Source: Branchiostoma floridae (taxonomy: Eukaryota > Chordata > Leptocardii > Amphioxiformes > Branchiostomatidae). From it: a stretch of DNA of 64,000 nt. Each line of letters opens with the position of its first letter. Positions within the stretch are counted from its first letter, which is position 1. Positions 13,701 to 24,200 of this stretch are shown here, in pieces. A program made the translations under genes and the position numbers. Under the pieces are notes generated by a model, which saw only the letters and a program-made list of their open reading frames with translations, was not told where the DNA came from and did not search any database. The stretch spans positions 19,346,389-19,410,388 of the forward strand of contig NC_049990.1 in assembly GCF_000003815.2 (NCBI RefSeq). The letters run 5' to 3'.

Positions 13701-16700
13701 AAAATTCCCATTATTAATCATAAAGTGGTTTTGCAATTTTTACATAAATTATGCAAATAAGTTCCTCATTACCATATTTAGTATCTGCTTATATTCCACC
13801 TATCATAATTAACATGTGTTACATTTATCAGAAGTCCAGTTATTGAAAACAATGGAATTATACAATTTCCTCATTAATTATGCAAATTAAGTCCTCATTT
13901 GCATAACATGTATATCATTATGAACATCTTTGCCTAAGGTACCCGCATGCCTAATATGATGACAATCCGTTAATCCTTTCTGCAGTTATCCTCTTTGGAA
14001 TGTCTTGACAAAAATGCCCCTGCAGTTCCTAAATTGAATGTTAGGGGGCTGAAACTTGCTCCACTTTGTCATGACACTGAAAGCTATCTACCACCCAAAT
14101 TTCAAGACCATATAACGTCCAAGGCAAGAGATACATAGAAAAAACTGCTATGATTGAATGTTGTCATTAATTATGCAAATTTGCTCCTATTTTGCATAAT
14201 TAGTATTTCATCTTGTACAACATTGCCCAAGGTACCTACATACCAAAAATCATGAAAATCTGTTGTTCCCTTCTTGAGTTATCCTCGTCAGAAGTTTTTG
14301 ACAAGAATGCCCCTGCTATCCCAAAACTAGACGCTAGGGGGCCCAAACTTATGTCACTTCTTCCTGAGCACAAGAGCTATCTAATACTCAAAAATCGTGA
14401 CCATAGCATGTTCAGAACACCAAGATAGCAAAACCGGAAGTTGCGCTGCAGTACCAAGGGGAGCCGCTAGGGGGCCCAAAATCTAATCATTACCATATTT
14501 AGTATCTGCTTATATTCCACCTATCATAATTAACATGTGTTACATTTATTGAAGTCCAGTTATTGAAAACAATGGAATTATACAATTTCCTCATTAATTA
14601 TGCAAATTAAGTCCTCATTTGCATAACATGTATATCATTATGAACATCTTTGCCTAAGGTACCCACATGCCTAATATGATGCCAATCCGTCAATCCTTTC
14701 TGCAGTTATCCTCTTTGGAATGTCTTGACAAAAACGCCTCTGCAGTTCCTAAATTAAATGTTAGGGGGCTGAAATTTGCTCCACTTTGTCATGACACTGA
14801 AAGCTATCTACCACCCAAATGCCAAGACCATATCACGTCCAAGGCAAGAGATACATAGAAAAAACTGCTATGATTGAATGTTGTCATTAATTATGCATAT
14901 TTGCTCCTACTTTGCATAATTAGCATATCATCTTGTACAACATTGTCCAAGGTACCTACATACCAAAAATCATGAAAATCCGTTGTTCCCTTCTTGAGTT
15001 ATCCTCGTCAGAAGTTTTTGACAAGAATGGCCCTGCTATCCCAAAACTAGACGCTAGGGGGCCCAAACTTATGTCACTTCTTCCTGAGCACAAGAGCTTT
15101 CTAATACTCAAAAATCGTGACCATAGCATGTTCAGAACACCAAGATAGCAAAACCGGAAGTTGCGCTGCAATACCAAGGGGAGCCGCTAGGGGACCCAAA
15201 ATCTAATCATTTCCAGCTTTCATCACACCCTACCAACACACCAAGTATCAAACCAATCCACCCAGCCGTTCTTGAGTTATCTTGTTTACACACAGACAGA
15301 CAGACAGACACACAGACACACAGACAAACGCGGGGTAAAATATAACCTCCATGAAATTTCATGGAGGTAAATATACATAAAAGCATACACACATTATGCC
15401 CACGACTTTTCTCTTTACGTCTTGTGTAGTTCGGTGTCTTTTTATATCATACTTTTCGTTCCTGAAAACTGCCCGGTCGGGCCCCGGTTTGGAAATGTGA
15501 CGAAGGCCTTACCAAGCTTTTCTCGCGCAGTCCACACAGGTTTATAAATATGGATGCATGACTTCGGTTGGGGCAAAACGTTTACCTTTACCTTAACTTA
15601 CAGTAGTCTTTGAATGATGAATATGATTTGAAACCATAAGAATAATCTATTTCATGTTTATTTTAGATATTACGCCATAGTCCGGCCCATGATGTACCCT
15701 GACATCATCACGCCCCAGCGCGGGTACCAGCTGCTGTTCTACATCTGGCTGCACGCTACTGTCATCGCTCTACCTCCGCTGTTCGGCTGGGGCAAGTACC
15801 AGTTCCAGGTCAGTAAAACTACTACTATACTACTACTAATACCACTATACACGATACTGTCATCGCTCTACCTCCGCTGTTCGGCTGGGGCAAGTACCAG
15901 TTCCAGGTCAGTAAAACTACTACTATACTACTACTAATACCACTATACACGATACTGTCATCGCTCTACCTCCGCTGTTCGGCTGGGGCAAGTACCAGTT
16001 CCAGGTCAGTAAAACTACTACTATACTACTACTAATACCACTATACACGATACTGTCATCGCTCTACCTCCGCTGTTCGGCTGGGGCAAGTACCAGTTCC
16101 AGGTCAGTAATACTACTACTGCTACTACTGTTATCGTTCTACCTCCGCTGTTCGGCTGGGGCAAGTACCAGTTCCAGGTCAGTAATACTACTACTGCTAC
16201 TACTGTTATCGTTCTACCTCCGCTGTTCGGCTGGGGCAAGTACCAGTTCCAGGTCAGTAATACTACTACTATACTACTACTAATACCACTATACACGCTA
16301 CTGTTATCGCTCTACCTCCGCTGTTCGGCTGGGGCAAGTACCAGTTCCAGGTCAGTCATCTAGATATGTTCATAGGAGGCATAGTTTTGCTCCTTCGTAG
16401 ACTTATTGGTGCGTCGGCGTGCATTTTTTTCTGGGAAGCGCTGATTCACGATTTTCAACATTGGCCAGGTTCAATAATGTTCTGGAAGATCGTTTTATGT
16501 TGAAAATCCCGAATCACGCCCCCTACCCACCGAACAAAACACTGCCGTTTAAGAAGTCTGTGATGGGTTTCTTTTTATAATCATGTCATTTTTTTTATAA
16601 ATTAAAAGAGATTCTGTAGTTTTAAAAAAAAGTGCCAACAATACTTTTTTTGTATTTTGTCGGCTTCTAAGTCAAACTTTTACATATTACGCAATGTCTA

Positions 16701-19570
16701 GGTTATAAAAAAATCAGAGAAAGTAACAAAGTGAACGCAGTGAACGAACTCCGCAGTGACGCAAGTGCAGTGAGAGTGCGCTGAAAAGTGGTTTACAGAC
16801 AGCGAAAAACAAACGACATAAAACCACTACGAACATTGTCCCTTTTACAGTACTACAAGTGTTCAAATGGTACACAGTAATCGTAAGCTAAGAGTAAAAT
16901 CGGAAGCAAAACTAAAAGGAGGCAAATCTACGTATGTTGAAAATTTTGTGTGCAAAGTTTGCAATGTTTGTGTGACACTTTAACCCATTTATCTACCCCT
17001 ACAGGAGTCCAAAGCGAGCTGTGCCGTACAGTGGGACAGAAGCTTGTCTTACTCCATCGTCTGGACCACCTCATGTTTCGTCGCACCTCTACTCGAAATG
17101 TTGTTCTGTTACTGGCACATTCTCAAAGTAGCCCGGACAAAGTCACGCAAAATACACGTAGGAAACCGCGGTTTAGACACAGACTCTCCCGACTCTGGTC
17201 TACAGTGTCCCCTCTACGTAAAGACTGGTAAACAATGGAAAGCCGCGAGAACTTTAGTGTTCGTGTTAGGCTCGTTTATCATTCCGTGGGCTCCTTACGC
17301 CACCTGTCTGATGTACCAGGCAGTGCAGGGTTCCGCTAGTCTGTTGCCATGGATACAGAGCGTGGTTGTTTGCCTGTCGTTCTGTGGGAGTGTGTGTCAC
17401 CCGCTGATGTACGGGGTGTGGAACCGCACCGTGCGGAAGGAGCTGGTACTGCTGCTATGTGGGGACGACAGGCTGTACGGACGCAGGGGATGGAGAGGTG
17501 GCCTAGGCCGAAGGGTAAGTAATATTATAGTTTCGCATATCTCATGAATGCACTTTCTGTAACTACTTTTTATTTCGGAAGATAAAATACTGAGAAAACG
17601 GAACGTCTGAGAAAGTCTGAAAAAACGGATATAACCTCGGTGCCATTCTTTCAATTGGAGCTAAAAAAATCGATTTTTGAGAAAAGCGAATGTGGTAGTC
17701 CCTGTAAAAAAAAGGAATGTACCTATAGGCTGGTGTGGTCAATTGGCGTGCAGAATAACTTGCCTGAATGTATAACTTTCTATCTTCATATTTTCATCTT
17801 TACACTAAAGCAAATCCTAAAATGCAAGGGAGTGGGTACACGAGTTCGCATATTCAAGTCCATATAAGTTCCGTATAAATGTTTTTTGGAGGTTAAGATA
17901 CAGTTTGCTTTTCGGTTCGATAAATAGACCACACATTAAAGAGTTAGAGTAGAATGTAGCTTCTTTCCCTCAATATGCAACTTACACGGACTTGGAAATA
18001 CGCACTATAGTGTGGCCGCTCTCTTACAATTATATGCAGTGTACAAAATACTTTTCTGAGCCAAGTTGCAGCAGTGTGCAATCTGGGGCAAAAACTAGTT
18101 GCACAACTGAATTTCAAGTTGTACCACCTACAATTCACTAATTTCTAAAAGAAAGGTACAATACATACATGTTTGGCTGATATGAAACGGAGCTGCCTCG
18201 GTCCATTTATTTCTTCTATTAGTAAATTAAGAACAAAATCGAGTTCTGAGACCCAAAATCTAAGTTGCACCCTGTGCAACCGGAGTTTAAAAGTAAGTTG
18301 CACTAAGCAAAAAGTGGTGCAAGTGGGTGTTTTGCACGCTGATATGACATCCATATTGTACAGCTGTGTGCAACAAATTAGCTATTACATGTCATTTTTT
18401 CCTTCCCGGTTATACTTGATTTGTGATTAAAACTCCTGATCCCAATAGCAACAGCAATAGTAGAGCCTAGTAGCAGACGTTTTCTAAAGATGGTGTTCTT
18501 TCCCCAGGGTCGGCGAGAGTCCCGGACCCGTGCCCTCAGCATCTCCGTCCGTATCACAGACCTGGGGATGTCTCACCAGCTGATAGCTGCCATGGCCCTA
18601 CGTACCGAGACCTACAGCACCGCTTCTGGTGCAGACAACACCGGCAGACGGACCAGTATTCATAGTGACGACTCTGGTAAGGAGATGTAGAGTGGATTTG
18701 CTATAGAACACGTTTTCAGACCATCGATTATATTGATGACATCCGCATGCGCAACGATTTTCATCTCTCGATTTTCATCTATTAGAAAAAGGCTTTTGAC
18801 CAAATCGAACGAAGCAAAATGGGAAAATATTTGCTGCATATTGCAAAAAACAATTCCAGATTCTTAGAAGATATGAGAAACCAAAAATGAAGAGTGTCAT
18901 GGGACGGATGCGTTTGTTTAAAGGCAACTTTTGAAGTTTTTTGGAGAGAGGTAAACTTTTTTTTTCGTACGCTCGCATCAGTTTCGGGGTTTCTAGACGA
19001 TTTCATCCATATATTAAATCATATCAACATGGCGTCATCCAGGAAAGAGAGGAACTAATATATCCTTGACAGAAGCCGTGTTTTTTAGGATCTTTTGCTT
19101 CGGTCTACCTATTCAACGTTAAAGACATTTTTCACTAAAGCTACTGGACAGTTTCTGAATACCACCATCCTCATTGAAGATTTTCAATTTGTATATTCCG
19201 TAATCAAAATGTTTTTTCGTCATACTTTTTTACAGGCACTACACTGATGACGTTGGAAGATTCCATTAGTTACGGATCACCGCCTCCCACGGATGCGTCA
19301 CTTCCGGTAACCCCTCCGATCGTGACGTCACTACCATCAACCCCTTCGAACGTGACGTTACTTCCGAACGGTTCGTCTGACCATGCCGCTGTTCCGTTAT
19401 CAAACGGCCACCCCCCTGGTACGAACGAGGACATGTATCCGTTACCTTTGGAAAAGGCCATTCAAAGGGGGCGAAGACTAAGTAACACACTCATCAAAGC
19501 TTCGCAAAGACCTTCTCTTGAGAGCATCGACGAGGGGTTATGCAACGCCTCCTGTCTGGACGGACACTAA
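7223..19570 (+). CDS. GPR161: GPR161-like orphan class A G-protein-coupled receptor (5 coding exons)
   Basis: Joining 7223-7710, 15667-15808, 17005-17514, 18508-18676 and 19236-19570 gives an uninterrupted 547-residue protein; every junction has GT-AG ends and matching phase. Residues 1-70 are an extracellular N-terminus with N-glycosylation sequons (NMT, NTS, NST). TM1 starts near 71. The TM2 block [21 protein letters not shown]3 with [10 protein letters not shown], and IDRYYA (the DRY motif) closely match vertebrate GPR161. C138 and C215 are the likely extracellular disulfide pair. TM6-7 contain PWAPY and CHPLMYG. The tail keeps the GPR161 block ITDLG near 397 and an SLESIDEG block near the end. 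Human GPR161 is about 529 residues. The family acts at primary cilia, raises cAMP and restrains Hedgehog signalling. RRTS (427-430) and RRLS (516-519) are PKA-type sites. The start ATG (AAGATGG) follows a three-codon upstream ORF. Identity is very likely; function is by homology. Confidence 0.92.
7745..8290 (+). repeat. Tandem repeat of ~115-128 bp in GPR161 intron 1
   Basis: Diverged units carry CGGATATAGGTTACAACACG, ...GTTTTTATTGTT..., TTCACAATGTAAAAGGG and AACAAGTACCCTG. The shared GGATATAG block recurs at 7836, 7950, about 8070 and 8198. One unit holds a 14-G run at 8151-8164. A related fragment lies near 38361-38575. Confidence 0.8.
10224..10610 (+). mobile_element. Duplicated non-LTR reverse-transcriptase fragments
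   Basis: Two direct copies 200 bases apart (10224-10419, 10424-10610) each encode a short palm-domain motif: [11 protein letters not shown] in the first and [12 protein letters not shown] in the second. This is the (L/V)DFxKAFDS motif of LINE-type reverse transcriptases. Both are short relics running into non-coding sequence. Confidence 0.75.
10775..10928. mobile_element. TCTCCAAGCAGAG-type MITE (154 bp)
   Basis: Ends TCTCCAAGCAGAG / CTCTGCTTGGAGA are perfectly inverted. The interior differs from the 3180 type. Confidence 0.78.
11271..11376. other. Assembly gap (106 N)
   Basis: In GPR161 intron 1; no obvious repeat arms next to it. Confidence 1.
11838..12033. mobile_element. Foldback element, GGTCGCTGGAAAAA type
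   Basis: GCCTCTATCAGGCTCCACAG and GTCGCTGGAAAAAAATAG pair with CTATTTTTTTTCCAGCG...CTGTACAGGC; CAGAAAACACGCCA pairs with TGGCGTGTTTTCTG. Relatives lie at 5700-5915 and 44679-44865. Confidence 0.78.
12034..12123. mobile_element. TCTCCAAGCAGAGGTTGG-type MITE (90 bp)
   Basis: The left end TCTCCAAGCAGAGGTTGG and the right end CCAACCTCTGCTTGGAGA are exact inverts around a 54-bp loop. Confidence 0.85.
13266..13314 (+). repeat. (GT)n microsatellite
   Basis: Near-pure GT repeat in GPR161 intron 1. Confidence 0.95.
13771..15210 (+). repeat. Two direct copies of a ~720-bp unit
   Basis: 13771-14490 and 14492-15210 are nearly identical, differing at scattered positions and one single-base indel. The unit holds two related blocks (CCTGCAGTTCCTAAATTGAA and CCTGCTATCCCAAAACTAGA), so it contains an older internal duplication. 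Short open frames inside are not genes. Confidence 0.92.
15667..15808 (+). CDS. GPR161: GPR161-like exon: DRY motif through TM4
   Basis: The acceptor TTTTAG ends at 15666. The exon completes the DRY arginine and encodes [12 protein letters not shown] through FGWGKYQFQ, then the donor GTCAGT at 15809. It ends in phase 0. The last part of the exon and its donor are copied six more times immediately downstream. Confidence 0.9.
15760..16350 (+). repeat. Seven tandem copies of a GPR161 exon end plus splice donor
   Basis: The block GTTCGGCTGGGGCAAGTACC starts at 15781, 15879, 15977, 16075, 16150, 16225 and 16323, giving spacings of 98, 98, 98, 75, 75 and 98 bases. Each copy carries the end of the TM4 exon and the donor CAG|GTCAGT, followed by ACT/ATACT-rich intron sequence. 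The 75-base units lack 23 bases of the intronic spacer. Confidence 0.95.
16417..16535. mobile_element. Small foldback in GPR161 intron
   Basis: GATTCACGATTTTCAACAT pairs with ATGTTGAAAATCCCGAATC. The same ATGTTGAAAATC theme occurs in a hairpin at about 6655-6785. Confidence 0.65.
17005..17514 (+). CDS. GPR161: GPR161-like exon: ECL2 through helix 8
   Basis: The acceptor CTACAG ends at 17004. The exon is 170 codons, phase 0 at both ends, and encodes the ECL2 cysteine (ASCAVQW), TM5, intracellular loop 3 ([10 protein letters not shown]), TM6 (PWAPY), TM7 (CHPLMYG) and the basic helix-8 region. The donor is GTAAGT at 17515. Confidence 0.92.
18508..18676 (+). CDS. GPR161: GPR161-like exon: proximal C-tail
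   Basis: The acceptor CCCCAG ends at 18507 and the donor GTAAGG follows at 18677 (phase 1). It encodes [14 protein letters not shown], a block shared with vertebrate GPR161, and a PKA-like RRTS site. Confidence 0.88.
19236..19570 (+). CDS. GPR161: GPR161-like last coding exon
   Basis: The acceptor TTTACAG ends at 19235. The split Gly codon is completed and the exon continues TTLMTLEDS..., matching the LLED block of vertebrate GPR161. A Pro/Ser/Thr-rich stretch follows, then RRLS and SLESIDEG, with TAA at 19568-19570. An AATAAA at 20371 could be the polyadenylation signal. Confidence 0.86.
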
Positions 19571-19889
19571 CTGCAGTATTATCTAAGTTGTGGAAGAAAA
19601 CTGAAAGAAGAGTTTTTCTCTTTCAAGTTCAGGTGCTATTGGAGTGATTTAATGTTATTCACTACAAAAGAAGTACCCATTCGTAGTGTGATTGTATGTT
19701 GCATAAAGTGAAAGTAGGTATTTACCTTCAAGACGCACCAGAAAAAAACTTGAGAAACATTTCATCATGCGATCATCACGTCTTACAAGGTTGTAAACAA
19801 TAAGAATATCAATTTGGTGAAAAATACCGACAGTGTCCTTCGTCTATTGGAACATACTGATGCAGATGAATTGTGCATACAAATCTGTG

Positions 19890-20093
19890 TACTGTAAATG
19901 CATTTGAGTTCGCGAGGATTTTGTAGCGGGAAAATGGACTTTTCGCGGTGGTTTTAATTTCGCGGTAGCACCATGCACTGCAGTCTCTTACTGTTATGGA
20001 AAAATGTTCGCGGTGGTTTTAAATTCGCGGTGAAGCGACCGCCGCGAAAACCGCGAACATTAATCCACCGCGAACATTTCTGCATTTACAGTA
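19890..20093. mobile_element. GC-rich palindromic MITE, TACTGTAAATGCA family, copy 1
   Basis: Ends TACTGTAAATGCA / TGCATTTACAGTA surround many TTCGCGGTGG and CCACCGCGAA motifs that fold on each other. It lies 320 bp past the GPR161 stop codon. Confidence 0.88.
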
Positions 20094-21117
20094 TATTACT
20101 TGTGAGATTACCTGAGTGTGTGAAAATTTGGGCTACATTACCAAATTTTCTCGATCAAAGTACGCACAGTTCAATATTTTAAATAGTTGCAAGTCATTGC
20201 CAAAATCGGGGTGCGCGTTTGTGCAATACTCGCACACTACTGGAAGTATCGCACAGTTCCATGTTTACTAAATGTTCGTAGTAATGATAAGTTATTGATG
20301 TCGTCTGTTATTCTGTCCATGCAAGTGTTGTAACGTTTACATCAATATATTGGATGTACATTTGTTGCTCAATAAATTGTCTTTCATACAACGTCCAGTG
20401 GTCATTGATATGTTGTGGATATGTTCTGTTAGTGTCATATTCTATCTTGGTATTCCCATTGCGCAATGCAAAACTAATACCACAATACAAAACGCACGTA
20501 TACTATGTGATAGTATTAGACATGTCATAGTCTCATATTGTATCATAGAAGCATATTGCAACCTGATTCATGAAATGAAATCTCGTTACATTCTACTAAC
20601 AGTGATAAAGTTTTAATGTGATTCATACATTCACAATTCTAGCACCTAAACCAGAGATGAGCTCGTTCATGTCATACAGTATGAACAAAATGAAATTTCA
20701 TCATCCAATTTCTCTGAACTTACAGAAGTTGAATTTGGATAATCATTAAAAAAACACTACCTCTAACTTGTAATTGTCATGCAGACGCTTAATTATTCAA
20801 GATTTATAGCATCACCTGAAAGTAGCAATTCTAAACTATACCCCTTATATGTAAGGCTGTGCCCACAAGCTGAAAACTACGCATAAACAAACTGGTACTC
20901 TTTCATATGGATGTACATTTTATGAACTATCAAAGCAAGCACCATAGCACGGATGTCAACATTTTGCATCTATATAAAATGTATTTACAACTAGAGACTT
21001 ATATGATAATGGACAACACATATGCATGCCCAAAATAACTAGATCTGTCCAGATGTAGTTGTCTGTTATGACAATGCCTTGGTCCGTTTACTATAGTTTG
21101 TGGAACTGTAGATATGA

Positions 21118-21229
21118 TTATTTTTTGTTAAGATCCTCTAATAGAGTCCTTATTGCTTTGAGATCTCCCTCCATACTCGTCATCCTTTCGCTCAGCGACT
21201 TCAGTTCACCTCCAACGTCCTCTGGCGGG
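21118..21229 (-). CDS. TRPM-like exon 14 (coiled coil and stop)
   Basis: Encodes GGELKSLSERMTSMEGDL and KAIRTLLEDLNKK, then TAA. The heptad pattern fits the TRPM tetramerising coiled coil. No enzyme domain follows. Confidence 0.8.
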
Positions 21230-24200
21230 CTACAAGGAGACAGCACAAAAAGATGAGCCGTGTAATTAATGCGATTTCTTCACGTTAAAAGGTCTAAAAA
21301 AACAAATCATTTTTTATTGGATGGATGAGTATTTTTTAATCCTTCACTAACTTCTTGACGCCAAATGAAGCTCAACATGTTAGCGGCGCATGTATACAAT
21401 ACGAAGAAAAAGAATTATGATATCATTCACTCAGAATGGTGTCAATTTATGATAAACATATATTTGTATAACACAATTACATGCATTTACTCTTGACACG
21501 CCATTTATCTATAGAACACATACTGAAAACTTCTATCCATCTTGTAAGGACAAACTTCTTCAATTTGCTTTCACATAAGCTAGTACCGTCCCAACAATAC
21601 AATCTGTTAATGGCTTACAGACAAGTAGCGAAAAGACCAGAGTACCATTTTTGCAACATGAAAATGATAAAAAATTACCTGTCTTCAGCAGGCTGTTGTA
21701 TCTTGTATATTCCCTTCTCCAATTTTGTCTGCACGTTAGCAACAGCCTTCTTCTCCAGTTCCTGAAGATTCGTGTCTTCCTTACCACTGAACGCTCGTCC
21801 TGTTTACATGAATTTCAAGAAATATTTTTTTATGAATAACAATCATTTGTAAACAAATACTTTATTTATCCTAAGCTTTGGTGGCAGTCTATCATCTTTC
21901 TCGAGCAATTCTTCGTATACATGTACTTTACATTTGGGATCGCATCTGTAAGCAGCGATATCTATAGCTGCAATACAATGTAATCCATGTAATAAAACGC
22001 TTAAATCTTGACATTCGATGACTTGCCACCCTGCTGATACTTCACAGAATATTTTGGTGATAAAAAAAAGAAAATTCTATGTCTGTGATGATGATCTTGT
22101 TACACATGCCCTCTCCGTCACTATTGCTTTTATATCGTCGAGAATCTATATGCTACCTGACGCGCATGATATTTGGGAAGCATGGCGTCAGCAGTGGGTC
22201 ATACGTGCTCGGATGTCCATACCTGCTACCACCATGGTTTAAGCTATGATGTTCCAAACGAAAGATTTGGGTTATCATCACATAAAAGCAAGCCTCTTTT
22301 CATTGCCTTTGTACATTGCTAGAGCCATAGATACATGCATGACACCCAAGCATGGTTCCCTATACTTCTCTATGCATGCACACTACCGCAAAGTGTGTTA
22401 CTCACTGAAGGGATTGTTGGACGTGTCGCCGTTCTCTGCACCGTAGTGCTGCCACAGTTTCCACACCAGACCTATCAGGAGGAGAGGTCCGGGACCCAGG
22501 GGGCGGTCATGGTACTCCTGGATGACGTCATACCGGTAGTAGCTCCAGTACTGGTGCGCATGCTCCTGCACATGTTCAATGGTGAAACTGGGGATAGGCA
22601 GGGGGAGCGAAGGGTCACAGTGCATTACTAGTATAATTCTTTACGGAATCTAATTATAATAACTAGCACTGGTACTTTAAAGAAATAATGATGATATCAG
22701 TGTGCGGTGTAGTATTCGATCATGAAACGGAATGAATTTAGAACGATTTGAGAAAATGTGGCGTGATAACCAAAGGAAATATCGTAGAAGTCAATTGATC
22801 GAGTGGACAGACTGTCGGTCTCAAGATCTTCCGGTCAAGGGGTGGATTCCTGGAGTCCCTTGCTAGACGTTATGTCATTGGGAAAGGCACTTAACACGAC
22901 TTTATTGACTTCATCTTGAGGTGCAAAAATGGATACCTGACCTGAAGTTGGAGAGGTAAAGGGTATTGGAAGGAGAGGGTTGGGCTCCACCTTCCAGTAT
23001 CATGCCCAACACACAGTGGATAACATCCAACGTTAACTGCCCCTACTACATCAACAAGGCTCTGGGACTACTTGTACCTTTAAAAAAAAGTTACATGAGC
23101 TACTTACGTGAAGAGAGCGATGAGCAGGTTCAGTAACATCACATTAACCAGCAGCATGTACCCCGCCTCCATGAAGTCAACATACCAGGGCACTGATTTG
23201 TTCAAGAAAAAGAATATCTTATCATACATAAGAATTTTCTGTTAGCATTTAAAACTGTCATGACCTTATACGTTAGACACCGTGATTCAACTTACTAGTC
23301 GGCCATAGACACCGCTTGCATATCTGATATAACGTCCTTGCATAGAATGAGTGAATGAGTGATTGAGTGAGTGAATGAGTGGATGAGTTTGTGCTTGACT
23401 GAGTGAATGAATGAGTGCATGAGACTGAGAGTGGGCGGCTTAGTAAGTAAGGGAGTGAATGAGTGATTGTCTATTAATGTGTTACATCGATATCTTTTCA
23501 AAGAAAATCTAAATATTACATACATATCCATTATGTACTATTGCAATGTGTGCATCACATCAAACTATTTATGTACCGGCAGCAATTGTAAGCATTGCAC
23601 AATTCAGCCTCTGGCTGCAAGGTTTTCTGAATAAATTTTCAAAAGTTAAACTCACGATCTGGCCCCTCCCCTTCCTCCAGGTACAACAGTTCTCCGTGCA
23701 TCTGCCAGTACGGCGTACGGAACACCTTCTCCGTGTAGGCCGGGGTGAACTTGCTGTCCGGCTCGGTCAGGGCCAGTCTGGGCACGCCGTACGCCACAAC
23801 AAACACGGCCAGGATACACAGGAAAAACATCACGTCACCAACCTGTACATAAAACAAACAATTTGGAGAACGTTACGTTTAGGAATTAAAACTAGTTTTC
23901 AAATCAAACATACATGGAGAAAATCATACATAATAAAGTACACATGTACAGTATCTAGATATCTAGAGATTTTTTGGGTTAGAAGGAACAGATAGGGTTT
24001 AAGCTCTCATATTCTGGTCAAAATCACAGACAAGGTAGATAGAACCAAGAATCTAAATAAGCATGTATGGTCGTTGTGCTGAGATGCAGACGGTCTCACA
24101 GCGACGACTAGTGTCTTTAATCAGTATTGCAGTATAAAGCGCATCGCCAACAATGTACTATTCCGACACTTAGTCACAGAACAATCAAGGGTAGTTCATC

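Noticed and set aside
15689-15937. Open frame reading through the first GPR161 donor
   Set aside because: It shifts out of the receptor frame after the donor and ends in repeat sequence.
16021-16296. 91-codon minus-strand frame with repeated [15 protein letters not shown]
   Set aside because: Antisense of the 75-bp exon-end repeats.
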